A DNA stretch of 64,000 bases from the NCBI RefSeq assembly GCF_019649055.1, contig NW_026570260.1:496001-560000 (forward strand), given 5' to 3'. Made by a program: the position numbers and the translations under genes. The notes below the pieces were generated by a model, which saw only the letters and a list, made by a program, of their open reading frames with translations, had not been told where the DNA came from and did no database searches. Positions 11,839-22,221 of this stretch are shown here, piece after piece. Origin of the DNA: Paramacrobiotus metropolitanus (taxonomy: Eukaryota > Tardigrada > Eutardigrada > Parachela > Macrobiotidae). Positions within the stretch are counted from its first letter, which is position 1. The number at the start of each line of letters is the position of its first letter.

Positions 11839-13628
11839 GGTCGGCAGTAAGATTTGCAGCGATAGTACAGGAGGTCACAACTGGCCCAACAAAAACAAAT
11901 AAAGGAACTGCTTCAGTATATCAGGTGCGTCATTTATTACAAAACTAATCAAAAGAACGCTGTAAACACAATATTATTACGCAGTAGTCAGTAAATGTAC
12001 AGGTTGATCAGTCAAGCGCATTGAGTACAGCACAGGTTACAAGAATAGTACTAGAGCAGGCTGTTAGTTGTGCCCCACCCAGGTGTCCCATGCCCCAAAA
12101 CTAACCTTGTCACGTACAGTAAGGTCCAGATGCCTGCTTAACGAGTACAGTATTTAATGGATCGCTTTAAGATTGTTTAACAGCAATAATTATTCAAATA
12201 CTCGCATCTGTAATTTGTATTTAATAAGAGATTATTAAATTTTGCTTTGAACTCATATTCCATGCAACAGACATCCAGAATACGTAGACAGAAAAGGACC
12301 TTGACATATACAGATAATTCGAAAAAGAACGTCGACAGAGCTTGTCAGGATTCTGGAATATTTATTTATCTCTAAATTAAGCATGCGGTTGCTAGAATAA
12401 GACTACCCTGTACGTCGTAATCTCTTCAACAGCCCGGCATCTCGTCGTCGCAAGCCAGCTGCCAGCAACATCAATACCTATCTGCTGGCGATGGGGCGGA
12501 TGCTTGGCAGTCACCACACAAGAAAGGTAATCGTTCCTTGCTATAACGCACTGGGAGCTGTATGCGTTATTGCGTACTAACGACTAACGAGCACTGTAAT
12601 GCAGTATGCTCTATCTGAATCCGAACATGCGGCGTGGAGTGTCAAATTCTTTATCAAGTTTTTAATTTTATGTACGTAACTACTTTACCACATCTTAGGG
12701 CGGTAGCATTAAAATCCCTTACATTTGCGCCTGATAAGCTGCTCGCACTCCATAATTTACGCCGTGCAAAAATTTCTAGATCTCCAGGAAATAAACTCAT
12801 TTGCGCATTAGTCTTTTTTTGTTGCAGCTGCTTAGTGATTTTGCTGCATCCAAGTTAGCCATTTTTGTTAGTTAGCTGCTTGGCCGTATCTGTTAATCAA
12901 GTATCGTACAGTACGCGTACATCAGCGTGGTCATTGTCTTTGCGAGTGTACGGTATAACTATTCCGTCTATTCGTATTGAAGTGCACCATGTCGGCTGCG
13001 TTAAATGTCGCGGTTGCAGAGTTAACCCGCGAGAATAGTCTGACGGCAAATAGTCCCAGTTAGCAAATTGAATTGTTTGTTGTATAAATAAACTGCCTGC
13101 GAAAAAACTGCCATGGCTTTTTAGTTCGAAAATCCGTACAAACAGCTCGCTGTAAGCAGCCGTAGAGGCAGTATGTTACACCTGTGCATTACTCTTCAGG
13201 AAGAGATGCCCTACCAATCGGTGCAAAAAAACTGCAGTAGCCAAGGAGTGATCAGATAAAAAAATGTTAAAAGTAAAGCGAAGAAAGATGCTGCCGGCAC
13301 AAAAAGTCAGCAGAAAACTACAAAAGCGCAAAGTGATATTATGAAAAAGCGGATCAAACGCCTTTAGGCTAACACTGCCGCAGACGATAGTTAGTTGCCG
13401 CGCGTAGTTAACTGCAGTTGGCTTATGATCAGTTAGGCTGAGTGTGGGGCGAACCAAATTACTTGCGGTGCGGTGCATCTGGCGGAATCAGTGTCTGCTA
13501 CATACAACTTTTCTAATCCTTTGGGAGTACCTTCTTATCTATCCAGCATAACACTATGACCACCTACACCGCCGATCCTTTCTTCTCCAGCATCACCGAT
13601 CTCCACAAGACGCTGACCTTCCTGCGCA
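11839..13628. other. Intergenic between divergent WD40 and sulfotransferase genes
   Basis: This must hold the promoters of both divergent genes. Only a weak two-exon candidate at 12401-12679 looks coding. A short frame starting at 13556, MTTYTADPFF..., runs directly into the sulfotransferase start in a different frame. It may be an upstream ORF, or the true N-terminus if one base is extra near 13646. Confidence 0.4.
12401..12679 (+). CDS. Possible two-exon peptide-coding fragment
   Basis: Two segments (12401-12536 and 12605-12679) are joined by a clean 68-base GT-AG intron that keeps frame. They read through a strongly basic stretch with RRR and RRRK cleavage-type sites, a segment NINTYLLAMGRMLG, and end at a TAA. 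The composition resembles a neuropeptide precursor, but there is no visible start codon, no signal peptide and no family I can name. It may be chance. Confidence 0.18.
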
Positions 13629-15591
13629 ATGTCAAGCCGCCCAAAGGTCTACGCCGATCCCGATTATCTGTAAACGCCGAACTTTAGTATTGATTCCGTA
13701 ACGTATATGTGATTCCGTATTCGGTGGCTTGCAGAGTGGATTACAAAGGATGCAAGGTCAACTATCCCTTCTATCTCAATCTGGACCAGCTGGACTCTTT
13801 CCAGGCGAGACCGACAGATGTCTGCGTTGCGGCCTTCCCCAAAACCGGTATGGCATTGCTGCACTATCAGAGAGACGATTGTGCAGCCATGTAATTTTGT
13901 GGGAAATTTCCTAACAACAACCTGTATTAGTGATCGTTGTCGTTTTGTTATGGTAAACAAGCTCTTAATTGTTCCTCCTATTCCTTAGTTTTCTTTGCTT
14001 AAACAGTTTTTAAAGCAAATAAGATACTTTCGCATTTTGGGCATGTGCTTCCACAAGCGAACCAAATGAACGCTAAAACAGCGACCAAGAAATACTGAAC
14101 AGTGTAATCAAAAGCTGGTAAATTTGATAATACCGCAACGATAATACGATAAATATGACTGAATATCACTAGAAGTATGAATACAATGAATATTGAATAT
14201 CATTGAATAAGCATATGAGCATCATTTTTTGCCCAAATAGGTACAACCTGGCTGTCAGCGATCGTGCATATGATCCTGCAGGACGGTGACTCGGCCAGTA
14301 TCCTGACTGGACCGCCGCTGAAGTTCAAAGTGCCCTATATCGAGATGACCATTCCATACGGCGACGAACTGGAGCAGGAGATGAAGGCGCTGGACTTCCT
14401 GGCCGCGCAACCCACCGACACCCCGCGTGCCTACGTCACACACCTTAACGCCGCCGCAACTCCCAAAAAGGTCATTGACACCGCCAAGGTAATGCCTAGT
14501 ATTTGCGCGTATGTCTTTCGGTGTTGCTGAAGGGACTAATGCCAATGGTTTGACCTTGGTTAATGACAGATAGTGTACATCTACCGCAACCCCAAAGACA
14601 CCATCGTCTCGCTGTACTTCTTCATGAAGGCCTCCATCTGGTTCGGATTTAGCGGGACTTTGGAACAGGTCGTGGACGATGTCATTCGCGATCATTGCAT
14701 GAATGCGCCTTTCTTCGAGCATCTCGAAGGATTCTGGAAGCTCCGCCATCAGCCCAACGTCTTCATTACCAGTTACGAGGAACTCATTAAGGCGAGTAAG
14801 ACATAATTATTGTGCCATTTTAATTACATATTCTTAGTCACGTGAAATGCTTGAGGTGAGATGATGTTTCCTTGAGGTAAGCTAACATCTAATTGGTAAA
14901 GGGAATTGATTTTCAAGAATCTCTTATAACTATATATTCACGTATTGCCTGCATAGTTCGTTTACAATGAGCTATGCAATAACCAACCCAACGGTCTTTA
15001 TTAACTGCAGAAACCAAAGACGACAATCCAAAGAATTAGTAAATTTTTTGGACAAAGACCTAACCAATGCCCAGATTGACAACATCGTGACACAGAGTGA
15101 ATTCAACGCCATGAAGAGAGAAATCCATTGGCCAACCTGGCTGAACTGGAAAACATCGGCATTATCAACGGACGCATCGCCCGTTTTATGCGCACCGGTA
15201 TGTGCGCACCGTATTTGTCCATTCGGAATATTATTGTTCATACGGAATGAATTACGGAATAATTGTTCATACGGAATAAATTACGCATACTTCTATAGTC
15301 ACCATATTTTAAATCTACATATAAATATAAGTGATACAGTAGTTTGCACCTGTATACAGTATAGACCTGGATAGCTGACCGATGAGCACTCAATACGTGA
15401 CAAATGGCGGTAAAAAATATACCGCACAATGAACTGATATGAGCATTGCAGGGCAAGTGGGCAACTGGAAACAGCATTTTACACCGGAAATGAATCGCAA
15501 AGTGGACGAATGGATCAGCCGCAATTTCAAACAGCGACCGGGATTGCAGGGCCTCGTCTTTGAATACGAGCACGACTATGACCTCGACTAA
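13629..15591 (+). CDS. Cytosolic sulfotransferase (SULT family), frame broken in exon 5
   Basis: Exons: 13629-13669, 13735-13847, 14241-14488, 14570-14795, about 15011-15197, 15452-15591. The protein (about 318 aa) shows the 5' phosphosulfate loop of PAPS binding (AAFPKTGTTWL), the catalytic-His segment RAYVTHL, the 3' phosphate motif RNPKDTIVSLYFF and the C-terminal motif RTGQVGNWKQHFT. SULT enzymes move sulfate from PAPS to hydroxyls or amines of hormones and xenobiotics in the cytosol. The start used is MSSRPKVYADPDYL, which has an in-frame stop just upstream. Exon 5 is not open in one frame. ELVNFLDKDLTNAQ and the following MKRE lie in one frame, while NPLANLAELENIG and the motif before the next exon lie in another; the break is at about 15112-15125. 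A second shift near 15033 is needed unless a weak internal acceptor is used. Two inserted bases would restore a 319-codon frame. Confidence 0.9.
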
Positions 15592-18239
15592 GCTGTTGTT
15601 TTTCGTTTGTGCACAGTCTGCTCGGTGATCCATTGGAAAATTTGCATTAGAAAATAATGATGACCAACGGACTGCTCTTCTTCATTTCAACGCAGTCGCA
15701 TTTCAAGCACGCATTTAATCGCTGCTTCTCTGATAGAAATTACATTTATATTACAGTATAACTGTTCTTCTTTATACAATTTTGTTTGTACGGTACAGTC
15801 TATCCTGTCAACCTTGCTGATGTGCCTATCCGATAACCATACCGTCCATGTGTACAATACGTACAAAGTGGCATCATTACTGTATTGCGTAAAAACTTAC
15901 ATTGTATTCATGGCTTGATAACTTTGGATATTCATTAATCACCCTTGCGGCAGTCTCACTTGACAAGAAATTTTTTTGCTTAGTTTATTAATGTAAGGGG
16001 AAGCATCGAAGTAACCTTTAAACTAAATGAAATTATAAAAATGTTACTCCAGCGGGAGAAACATGTGCTCAAAATTAATTTCGTTTCTCACGTGCAAGCA
16101 GCTTACCGGTTAATTTGAAAATTTGTTCTATTCATTCGTTAACCGTTTCATTAAATTCTAACGAAAAAAGCTGTACCACCACTGCCTTCACAAGGCGCAA
16201 TTACGGAAGGCAGTGTTCAGGTGTATTCCTGGTGGTGAGATGGGGCGACATCGAAGCTCATGCACGAGAGACTTACTGCAAGTTCCTTGCATTACTCCCA
16301 TTTCGACGCGCTATACCCCGACAGAACAGCTTGGGATATAGTACTCGTTTCTAACAGCAACACGTTGCTTGTATACTGTGAATGCGAACCATGTAGGCTA
16401 AGATCACGCACCACCAGGATGTTGAATCGGTCGGAATGCTTGCAAGCACATCCGGTTCCAAAATACTGGTCTCCAAACCCGGAGCGCGAACAACTGGCCG
16501 CAAGACTTCGTACCATACCGATGTCTCCGTCGCCGGCACAACCAACACCTGGCTGTACCAATCCAGGAAAGGACCAGCCAGCGTTCTGTAGATATCTGTT
16601 GATCGGCAATCCGTCACCCTGCTTTAATTTAATGTTGGGTACGCGGCCAGTCCGCTGGTTTCGCTTTGCTGCCATCGCCCTGACACCTCGTGCACGGGCG
16701 GGAAACACAGCCTTCACAGTGACTCTCATGACGCTACCGGGAAGAAACAGTTCGCGCTTTGGCTGCCTTAGTTCTATGCTCGATTCGCTGATAGGTGCAT
16801 TGTATCTTAACGTCGTCGGCAGTCAGCGGTAAAGTAATTCGGCCATCGGAAGGATGGACGACCTGGGTGGTAAGGTGTCATGACCTTGTGGTCCGGATTC
16901 ATGCGTGGCCGCATAATTTCCTCTGAAGTAACCGGAAGATTTAACTGTAGCAAAACCACGGTATATATAGTAGATAGAGGGGAAACCTGCCGCTGCAACT
17001 GAACGGGAAAATCAGTGAGCATTTTTTTCCACTACATTTCGTTATACGTTTCGCAAAAGATACTTATCTATTTATATTCTATACAACGTAGCTACCGAAA
17101 GGAATGGCGAAATTGTTAAAACGAAAGGCCACCCATCACATGCAATATTTCGAAGGCGCTGCCTGCTGCCTCGTCATCTGTTTGGTGTGCCGCATACGCG
17201 AAATCGCGCATGCTTTTTTGCCGTGACAGTTATTACACACGTGACCGCGGACGTATAAGGTAAGAGGAGCCGAATGATAATCAGTCGACCACACTCGATC
17301 CAAAGCGGACGAGAAGAATTCCAATTCCAAATGTTTAGCTCGAAGACCGTTATATTTTTGCACGGGCACGTTCAACTCAGGGTTCCTCTGACGGTGCCTG
17401 CTGGCAATTCAACGGAAAAGTACTGTACGTCAGCCACTCTCGGACTGACGGGAGCAACTGAGAACTTGATCGGCTTTTGACAAAAACACTGTTATGTATT
17501 TGTATACATACTGTAGTCTAGCCACCGAACCTTGCCAGGAATGTCCAGGTACATCGAAAAACGCAAACTGTGGAACATCACATTATTTTGTCGATGAAGT
17601 GATTTTTATAGCATTGTAATATTAAATTATTACAAACGAGAAATAACCAGGAATAACCATATTTACTTATCACTTTTTTAATACTATATTTATTTATCTA
17701 TCAAACTGTAGTTCCCTTTATTTACGTAATTTATTAGTACTTAGTACAGCCATATATCCTGTCTCTTTAAAGTAATTGTACATAAAGCATGTGATTGCTG
17801 TAACAACTGATTGCTGTATAAACACTAACAACTGATTATGAATTATGATGTGGATCTGGCTGTGAAATCCCAGGAATTCTGCCGTGTTACAATACTCGTA
17901 TGTACTGTAAGTGTACAACAAACAGCTCGCGCCACCAGATAGTAGTGAGTCATTGTGCAGGCAGAGTCGGCAATGGTGACTCATCGTTTAGCCAACCTAG
18001 CTTGAACATTTTTTTCGGGTAGCACTTTAATGTAGTCACTCATAATGGGATTGGTTTGGGAATGACAGGATAGTCTACCGACGCGTCATGCATGAGTAGC
18101 GTAGCCATACATTTCTCTTAAAAACGTTTGCCGGCTGTGTATAGAGGCGTCAGTTGACATTTTCCGGTTGATAAAAATTATATTCTCATTTTTGTTCACT
18201 AGGGTAGTACTTCTAGCATTTATATAGCTGACATTTAAA
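15592..18239. other. Intergenic, sulfotransferase to TPK homologue
   Basis: The first 700 bases and the last 750 bases are AT-rich and show no gene. The middle holds the coding-like minus-strand stretch listed separately. A short hairpin (about 16182-16213, stem with actgccttc against gaaggcagt) lies before it. Confidence 0.4.
16351..17480 (-). pseudogene. Coding-like stretch broken across frames, unidentified
   Basis: The minus strand shows a chain of protein-like segments in changing frames. In gene order they include FSVAPVSPRVADVQYFSVEL, ELPAGTVRGTL, NVPVQKYNGLRAKHLELEFF, LLQLNLPVTSEEIMRPRM, ITLPLTADDVKIQCTYQRI, LFLPGSVMRVTVKA and VLVVPATETSVWYEVLRP. The beta-strand-like alternation recurs (LNLPVTSEEI against ITLPLTADDV), as if domains repeat. 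No start, clean splice chain or family could be assigned. A decayed gene, or a gene of many short exons with consensus errors, would both fit. I do not recognise it. Confidence 0.3.
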
Positions 18240-19247
18240 ATGGGACTGAAATTGTTCAAGCGCAGTAAAAAGCCGGTAAGTGTCAGCGAGTCTCCCACAC
18301 CACCTATTTCCGACGATTCCCCGACACCGCCAAAGGTCACAACTGAATCCCCGGTGCCTCCAACTGCCGTAGAAGATGATCGCGCTGTTTCTACGCCAAC
18401 ACCGCCGCTGCGTGCGGGTTCGAGCGACAGAATATACCACGTGATCCCCGTATCCGACTATCTTGATCTATACGGCCCCCAGAAACTAGCCTTGGTGGTG
18501 TTGAACACCGTCTACGACTCCGACGTCGTCCCTAAACAGCACCCGCTCCTTACCACGCTCCTCTTCAAATCCGTTTGCCGCGCTGCCGCCAACGGGGGCG
18601 CCAACTTCTTTCATGATTGCTGCAAGCACTTCAACCTGGGCACGCGGCATCCGACCATCATTTCCGGTCACGTTCACGACTCCATCCGGCCGGACGTTTT
18701 GGCCTTCTATCAATCCCAGAAGGACATCACTATCGATTACACCCGCCACCTTCACGAGACGGCCTTCTCCCATGTCCTGCGCCTGCTTCTCAAAGACATC
18801 CAGACCGGCGCCGCCCCAACGGTGGACGCCATCGTGGCCTTCAGCAACGAGGCCGGGCGGTTCGATCACCTCATGGGCGGGATCAACACCCTGTACCAGG
18901 TGCAAAAGCTGACCAGTATTCCCGTTATCCTTACTTCCGGCAACGACCTGCAGGTCGTTCTGGGAAGCCCGGACGTTGGGAGTTGCGGGTGCAGCCCGGA
19001 GCGCATTGTGGCCTGATCCCGCTGGACGGGTCGGCCACGGTGACCACCGAGGGACTGTGGTGGAACTTGCACAACCAGGTGGTTCAGTTCGGGGGAAATG
19101 GTCAGCACTAGCAACGAGGTGGTGGCCGAACGGGTGGTCATCGAGACCGACAAACCGCTGGTGTGGACTATGACGGTGAAGGCGAAACACATTCCCATGA
19201 GTACCTATTATGGACACATCGTCAACGAGCAGCAGCCGGCAGCTTAA
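18240..19247 (+). CDS. TPK1: Thiamine pyrophosphokinase homologue, metal ligands lost and frame broken
   Basis: This is a single-exon gene of about 336 codons. An N-terminal extension of about 60 residues with SPTPP-type repeats precedes the TPK fold. Family landmarks are NGGANFFHD, HDSIRPDV, AGRFDHLMGGINTLYQ, then CGLIPLDGSATVTTEGLWWN, FG, MVSTSNEVV and ETDKPLVWTMTVK. TPK transfers pyrophosphate from ATP to thiamine to make the cofactor ThDP in the cytosol. The acidic metal-binding positions are altered: the DGGAN aspartate is Asn, the GDFDS motif reads GHVHDS, and the DxDxTD region reads RHLHETAF. The frame breaks twice: at about 18965-18985 (one base missing) and at the GGGGG run at 19091-19095 (one extra base); net length is in frame, with TAA at 19245. 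It may be a pseudoenzyme, a decaying retro-copy, or a gene with consensus errors. Confidence 0.85.
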
Positions 19248-19366
19248 TTTATCTCACTCTGCTACATTTAAGCATTGTAATCAAATTTAAACAAGTAATG
19301 CACACGTTTAACGTTCCCGCATGTTTTTTCTCACTTCCTAAATACTCTCTGAATAACTGATTGAAT

Positions 19367-19372
19367 TTTATT
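19367..19372 (-). terminator. Possible polyadenylation signal AATAAA
   Basis: This hexamer sits about 60 bases after the stop of the candidate minus-strand peptide gene. It is also 120 bases past the TPK stop, on the opposite strand. Confidence 0.25.
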
Positions 19373-19429
19373 TAGCTAATTAAATGCTTTTGATGGCGTT
19401 TTCGTGCGTTTGTTAGTTATCCTTGCGTA

Positions 19430-19722
19430 CTAATGGTAGCCGTTGCTGTGCAATATTAAAACAGACCCAGATATTTGCCCATTTTTTAAAAATATATTTT
19501 TCAGACAAGAGTTACCTGACAAACTCAGAGGTATTCGCTAGTCGGGCCCCTAATGCTTCAGACGAATCTCCTACTACGAGTATTTTAATTTATGAAGCAG
19601 TTGTTTTACTCGCATTTTAACGTTCTGTATTCCCCCGCAAAGATCACATCTCCCATGAACACCAGCACGACGGCACAGAAGAGAGCAACACACAGCCGCG
19701 AACCGCTTTCTTGTAACGTCAT
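19430..19722 (-). CDS. Candidate small secreted peptide gene
   Basis: The ATG at 19722 opens MTLQESGSRLCVALFCAVVLVF and continues for about 40 residues, a good signal-peptide profile. Downstream a segment reading GDSSEALGARLANTSEFV ends at a GT donor. A following CAG acceptor restores frame to SNGYH and a TAG at 19430. An AATAAA on the minus strand lies at 19372-19367. The junction between the first two segments is only about 36 bases with a phase mismatch, so the model is weak. Confidence 0.22.
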
Positions 19723-20814
19723 CGTTCGGTCGCCGGCTTGATTACCACTGACCAGCGCTTCGGCAGTTGCGATCGGTGTTATCCGGCAACTATATCCCTG
19801 GCTCGCTGATGATCCTTAAAGCCTAGCTAGCTGTGACCAAGTTCCCAAGACACTTTCGACCAAGCTAATGCACAGTAATTTGCGAGTGCGGCACAGTGAA
19901 GGTGTGATGTTGAATAGTGGTTCGCTGAGGGATGTTGGGCCCGGATTTGTTGCTCGATCCTTTGGTAAGTACCTTAATGCATGGATGTATCGTTTTACCT
20001 TCTAGATACGATCTTGAACTGTTTATCCCGTTGTGATTGTTAATCGATTTCCAGTCCCAGGTGTCTTCCATGCAACTCATGGCTAAAAGGCTGGCCATTT
20101 GACAGCACTGGTCACTACCGGTCACTTTCTTTATTTTTTTTTGGTGCATACGAAAAATGCCGCGTATGTTTTGATCGATTTGCAGCGCCAAGCTGTTGTC
20201 ATTGAACTAGACCGAAACTTTTTCCAGTGCGGTGTTCGTTGTCTCATCGGCTTGCGAAACCAATGTTAACTGCATGTACGAGTAGTTTTGTTAGAAGGTT
20301 TTAGTGCACCAGCCCGCGGACGTCATTGCTTTGATACGGCCATTTCCCGGTCGGTGCCATCTGATCCATGTGACATGTACGTACGTAATTTGCACCGAGC
20401 GCGAAGCGCGAGGTGCTGCAGTAAGTCTTCGTCAAGAGCATAAAATTTGTCTGACGCCAAAGAAGAGCGTACGTCACGCTTTTCCAATTCCACAATCCCA
20501 ATAAAATTTCCCAATGGTATTGGCGCTCGCGCTCGTGCAATAATGTGGTTCGCAACCACCGCTAGTGTACCGGTATAGTTACGTTTTATACTGGTATAGT
20601 TCTAATGGTAAGTTTACATAGACGTACAGTACTTACTTGTGTCTCTATAGATTGCAAATCCTGTTTTGTAAGGTGCACTAATGGTAAGTCTTGTTAGTGT
20701 GCAGTGTGCACACGTATTCATTACGTGCTTGCGCGCGCGATGATAAGTAATAGTATCCCAGACCGGAAATTTGTAGAGAACGAACATAATAGTCGTACGT
20801 CTTCCGTAAAATTA

Positions 20815-20961
20815 ATGCGTTTCGCTCTGTTGTTGGTGTGCGTCCAGATGGCGGTGGTAATTTGGATTGTGGTGAAGAACACAGCTGACGTGTTTCACGG
20901 GTACCGATGTACCATTTTGAACGGACAATATGACAGGAAATGCTGGCGCCGTTTAATGTAA
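20815..20961 (+). CDS. Small ORF with a hydrophobic N-terminus
   Basis: The frame reads MRFALLLVCVQMAVVIWIVV and then a short basic tail with two cysteines (YRCTILNG...KCWRRLM). This could be a tiny secreted or membrane peptide. No conserved family, splice site or promoter supports it; chance is likely. Confidence 0.15.
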   Translation: MRFALLLVCVQMAVVIWIVVKNTADVFHGYRCTILNGQYDRKCWRRLM

Positions 20962-21324
20962 ATGACTATATATTATTATAATTATCCAGCTTGGGCTGTG
21001 CGAGGGCAAACCCGTGAACTGTAGTGCGAGTACACTTAAGAAAATCTTAAATTTGGGATAGTATTATTTGGCATTCCGATCACGATTGACAAAGGGCTCT
21101 GGAGCAAAGCATGGATATATCTTCTCCATTGTACAAAAGCATTAAATCGAATTCTCTTCAAAGTAAATTTAAGCGACTCATAATAAAAATAACGGCTTTG
21201 AACTTTATGGTATATGTATATAATACTGCATATATATACAGTAATTTGCTGTGGTACCGGCACCAACGCAGGTGCCGGTAATTAGCGGGAATAACAGCGC
21301 GTATAACGGTTTTCAATAACCCAT

Positions 21325-21367
21325 CAGAATGGTCACCGGTGGTAAGTTACCACTGGTAACCATTCTG
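21325..21367. repeat. Perfect-stem hairpin
   Basis: Inverted halves (cagaatggt...accattctg) pair over about 20 bases with a short loop. It may be the remnant of a small fold-back element or a structured RNA. A second small hairpin (accggcacc/ggtgccggt) lies 60 bases upstream. Confidence 0.6.
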
Positions 21368-21892
21368 AAAGACTGTAATAGAGTAATATCTATATTCGTA
21401 TTTGTTACGCATGCAGGTACAGCATATCTGTAAAATAACATGTAGTTATTATTCCATAATCCATAAAAGCAGGAAATTTACCGAAATCAAGAGTATGTAC
21501 GAGCGACAAACGTATGACTGTGTCAATGTGCAAAGCTATTGTAAAACAGAACAGTTTATGTATGATACACTGACATGAGTAGTATTGTGGCACCCTGCAA
21601 CAAGTTCCCGCAATCGGCGAACAAATTCCGGTTTTCTACCGGCGATAAACAGCGATTTGACCCACTTCCGCCGGCAGCTGCGTGTGCGCGAGTAGCGAGT
21701 AGTACAATCAGTACATACACGGGCGGTATCGTGTATGTACTACGGTAGGTGGAAACAACAGCTGCTGGTGATCTCAGCCTCCATTAACGTTTTCGTCAGT
21801 GGCTACGTCACAAGGCATTCATTGGTTGTCAGCTGGAAGCTTCGCGTACACCCGCCCCTTACGCTACAACTGCAAAATATCGATAAAGTAGT

Positions 21893-21918
21893 TTGTGTGT
21901 GTGTGTGGTGTGTGTGTT
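21893..21918. repeat. GT microsatellite
   Basis: A near-pure TG run is interrupted once by GG. It is followed by a GA-rich tract (about 21950-22000) and another TG run near 22115 in the presumed 5' region of the receptor gene. Confidence 0.8.
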
Positions 21919-22221
21919 CGCTTTTGCACTCGTTCATCACATGACCCACAGTGCAGAGAGAAAGTGCGCATTCAGCGAGCAGATAGAGAGAAAGAGAGAA
22001 GAGGCAGAAAGATTGGCGTACTCGATGTACTGCAAGGTTTGGCCTCGAGTAAGAGCGAGTTGACCGTGTTTCGCACGCAGTGGCATGCAAGAAACGGTTC
22101 ATAGTGTTGACTGTTGAGAGAGTGTGTGTGTGTGATCATTTCTGGAAAAGAGCGAGCCGTTAGTTCAGCACAGCGATTTGCAGTACTCTGACGAAATCTC
22201 ATTGGCGTTTCATTCACAAAA

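Larger units (their letters stand above)
19248..22221. other. Intergenic, TPK homologue to TGF-beta receptor
   Basis: No firm gene was found. Two weak small-peptide candidates (19430-19722 minus, 20815-20961 plus), hairpins near 21265 and 21325, and GT/GA-rich microsatellites before the receptor start are listed separately. The last few hundred bases are purine-rich and are likely the receptor's 5' UTR and promoter. Confidence 0.4.

Noticed and set aside
16260-16832. Open frame of 190 codons on the plus strand
   Set aside because: It is antisense to the minus-strand coding-like segments, whose motifs look far more protein-like. It is probably a shadow.
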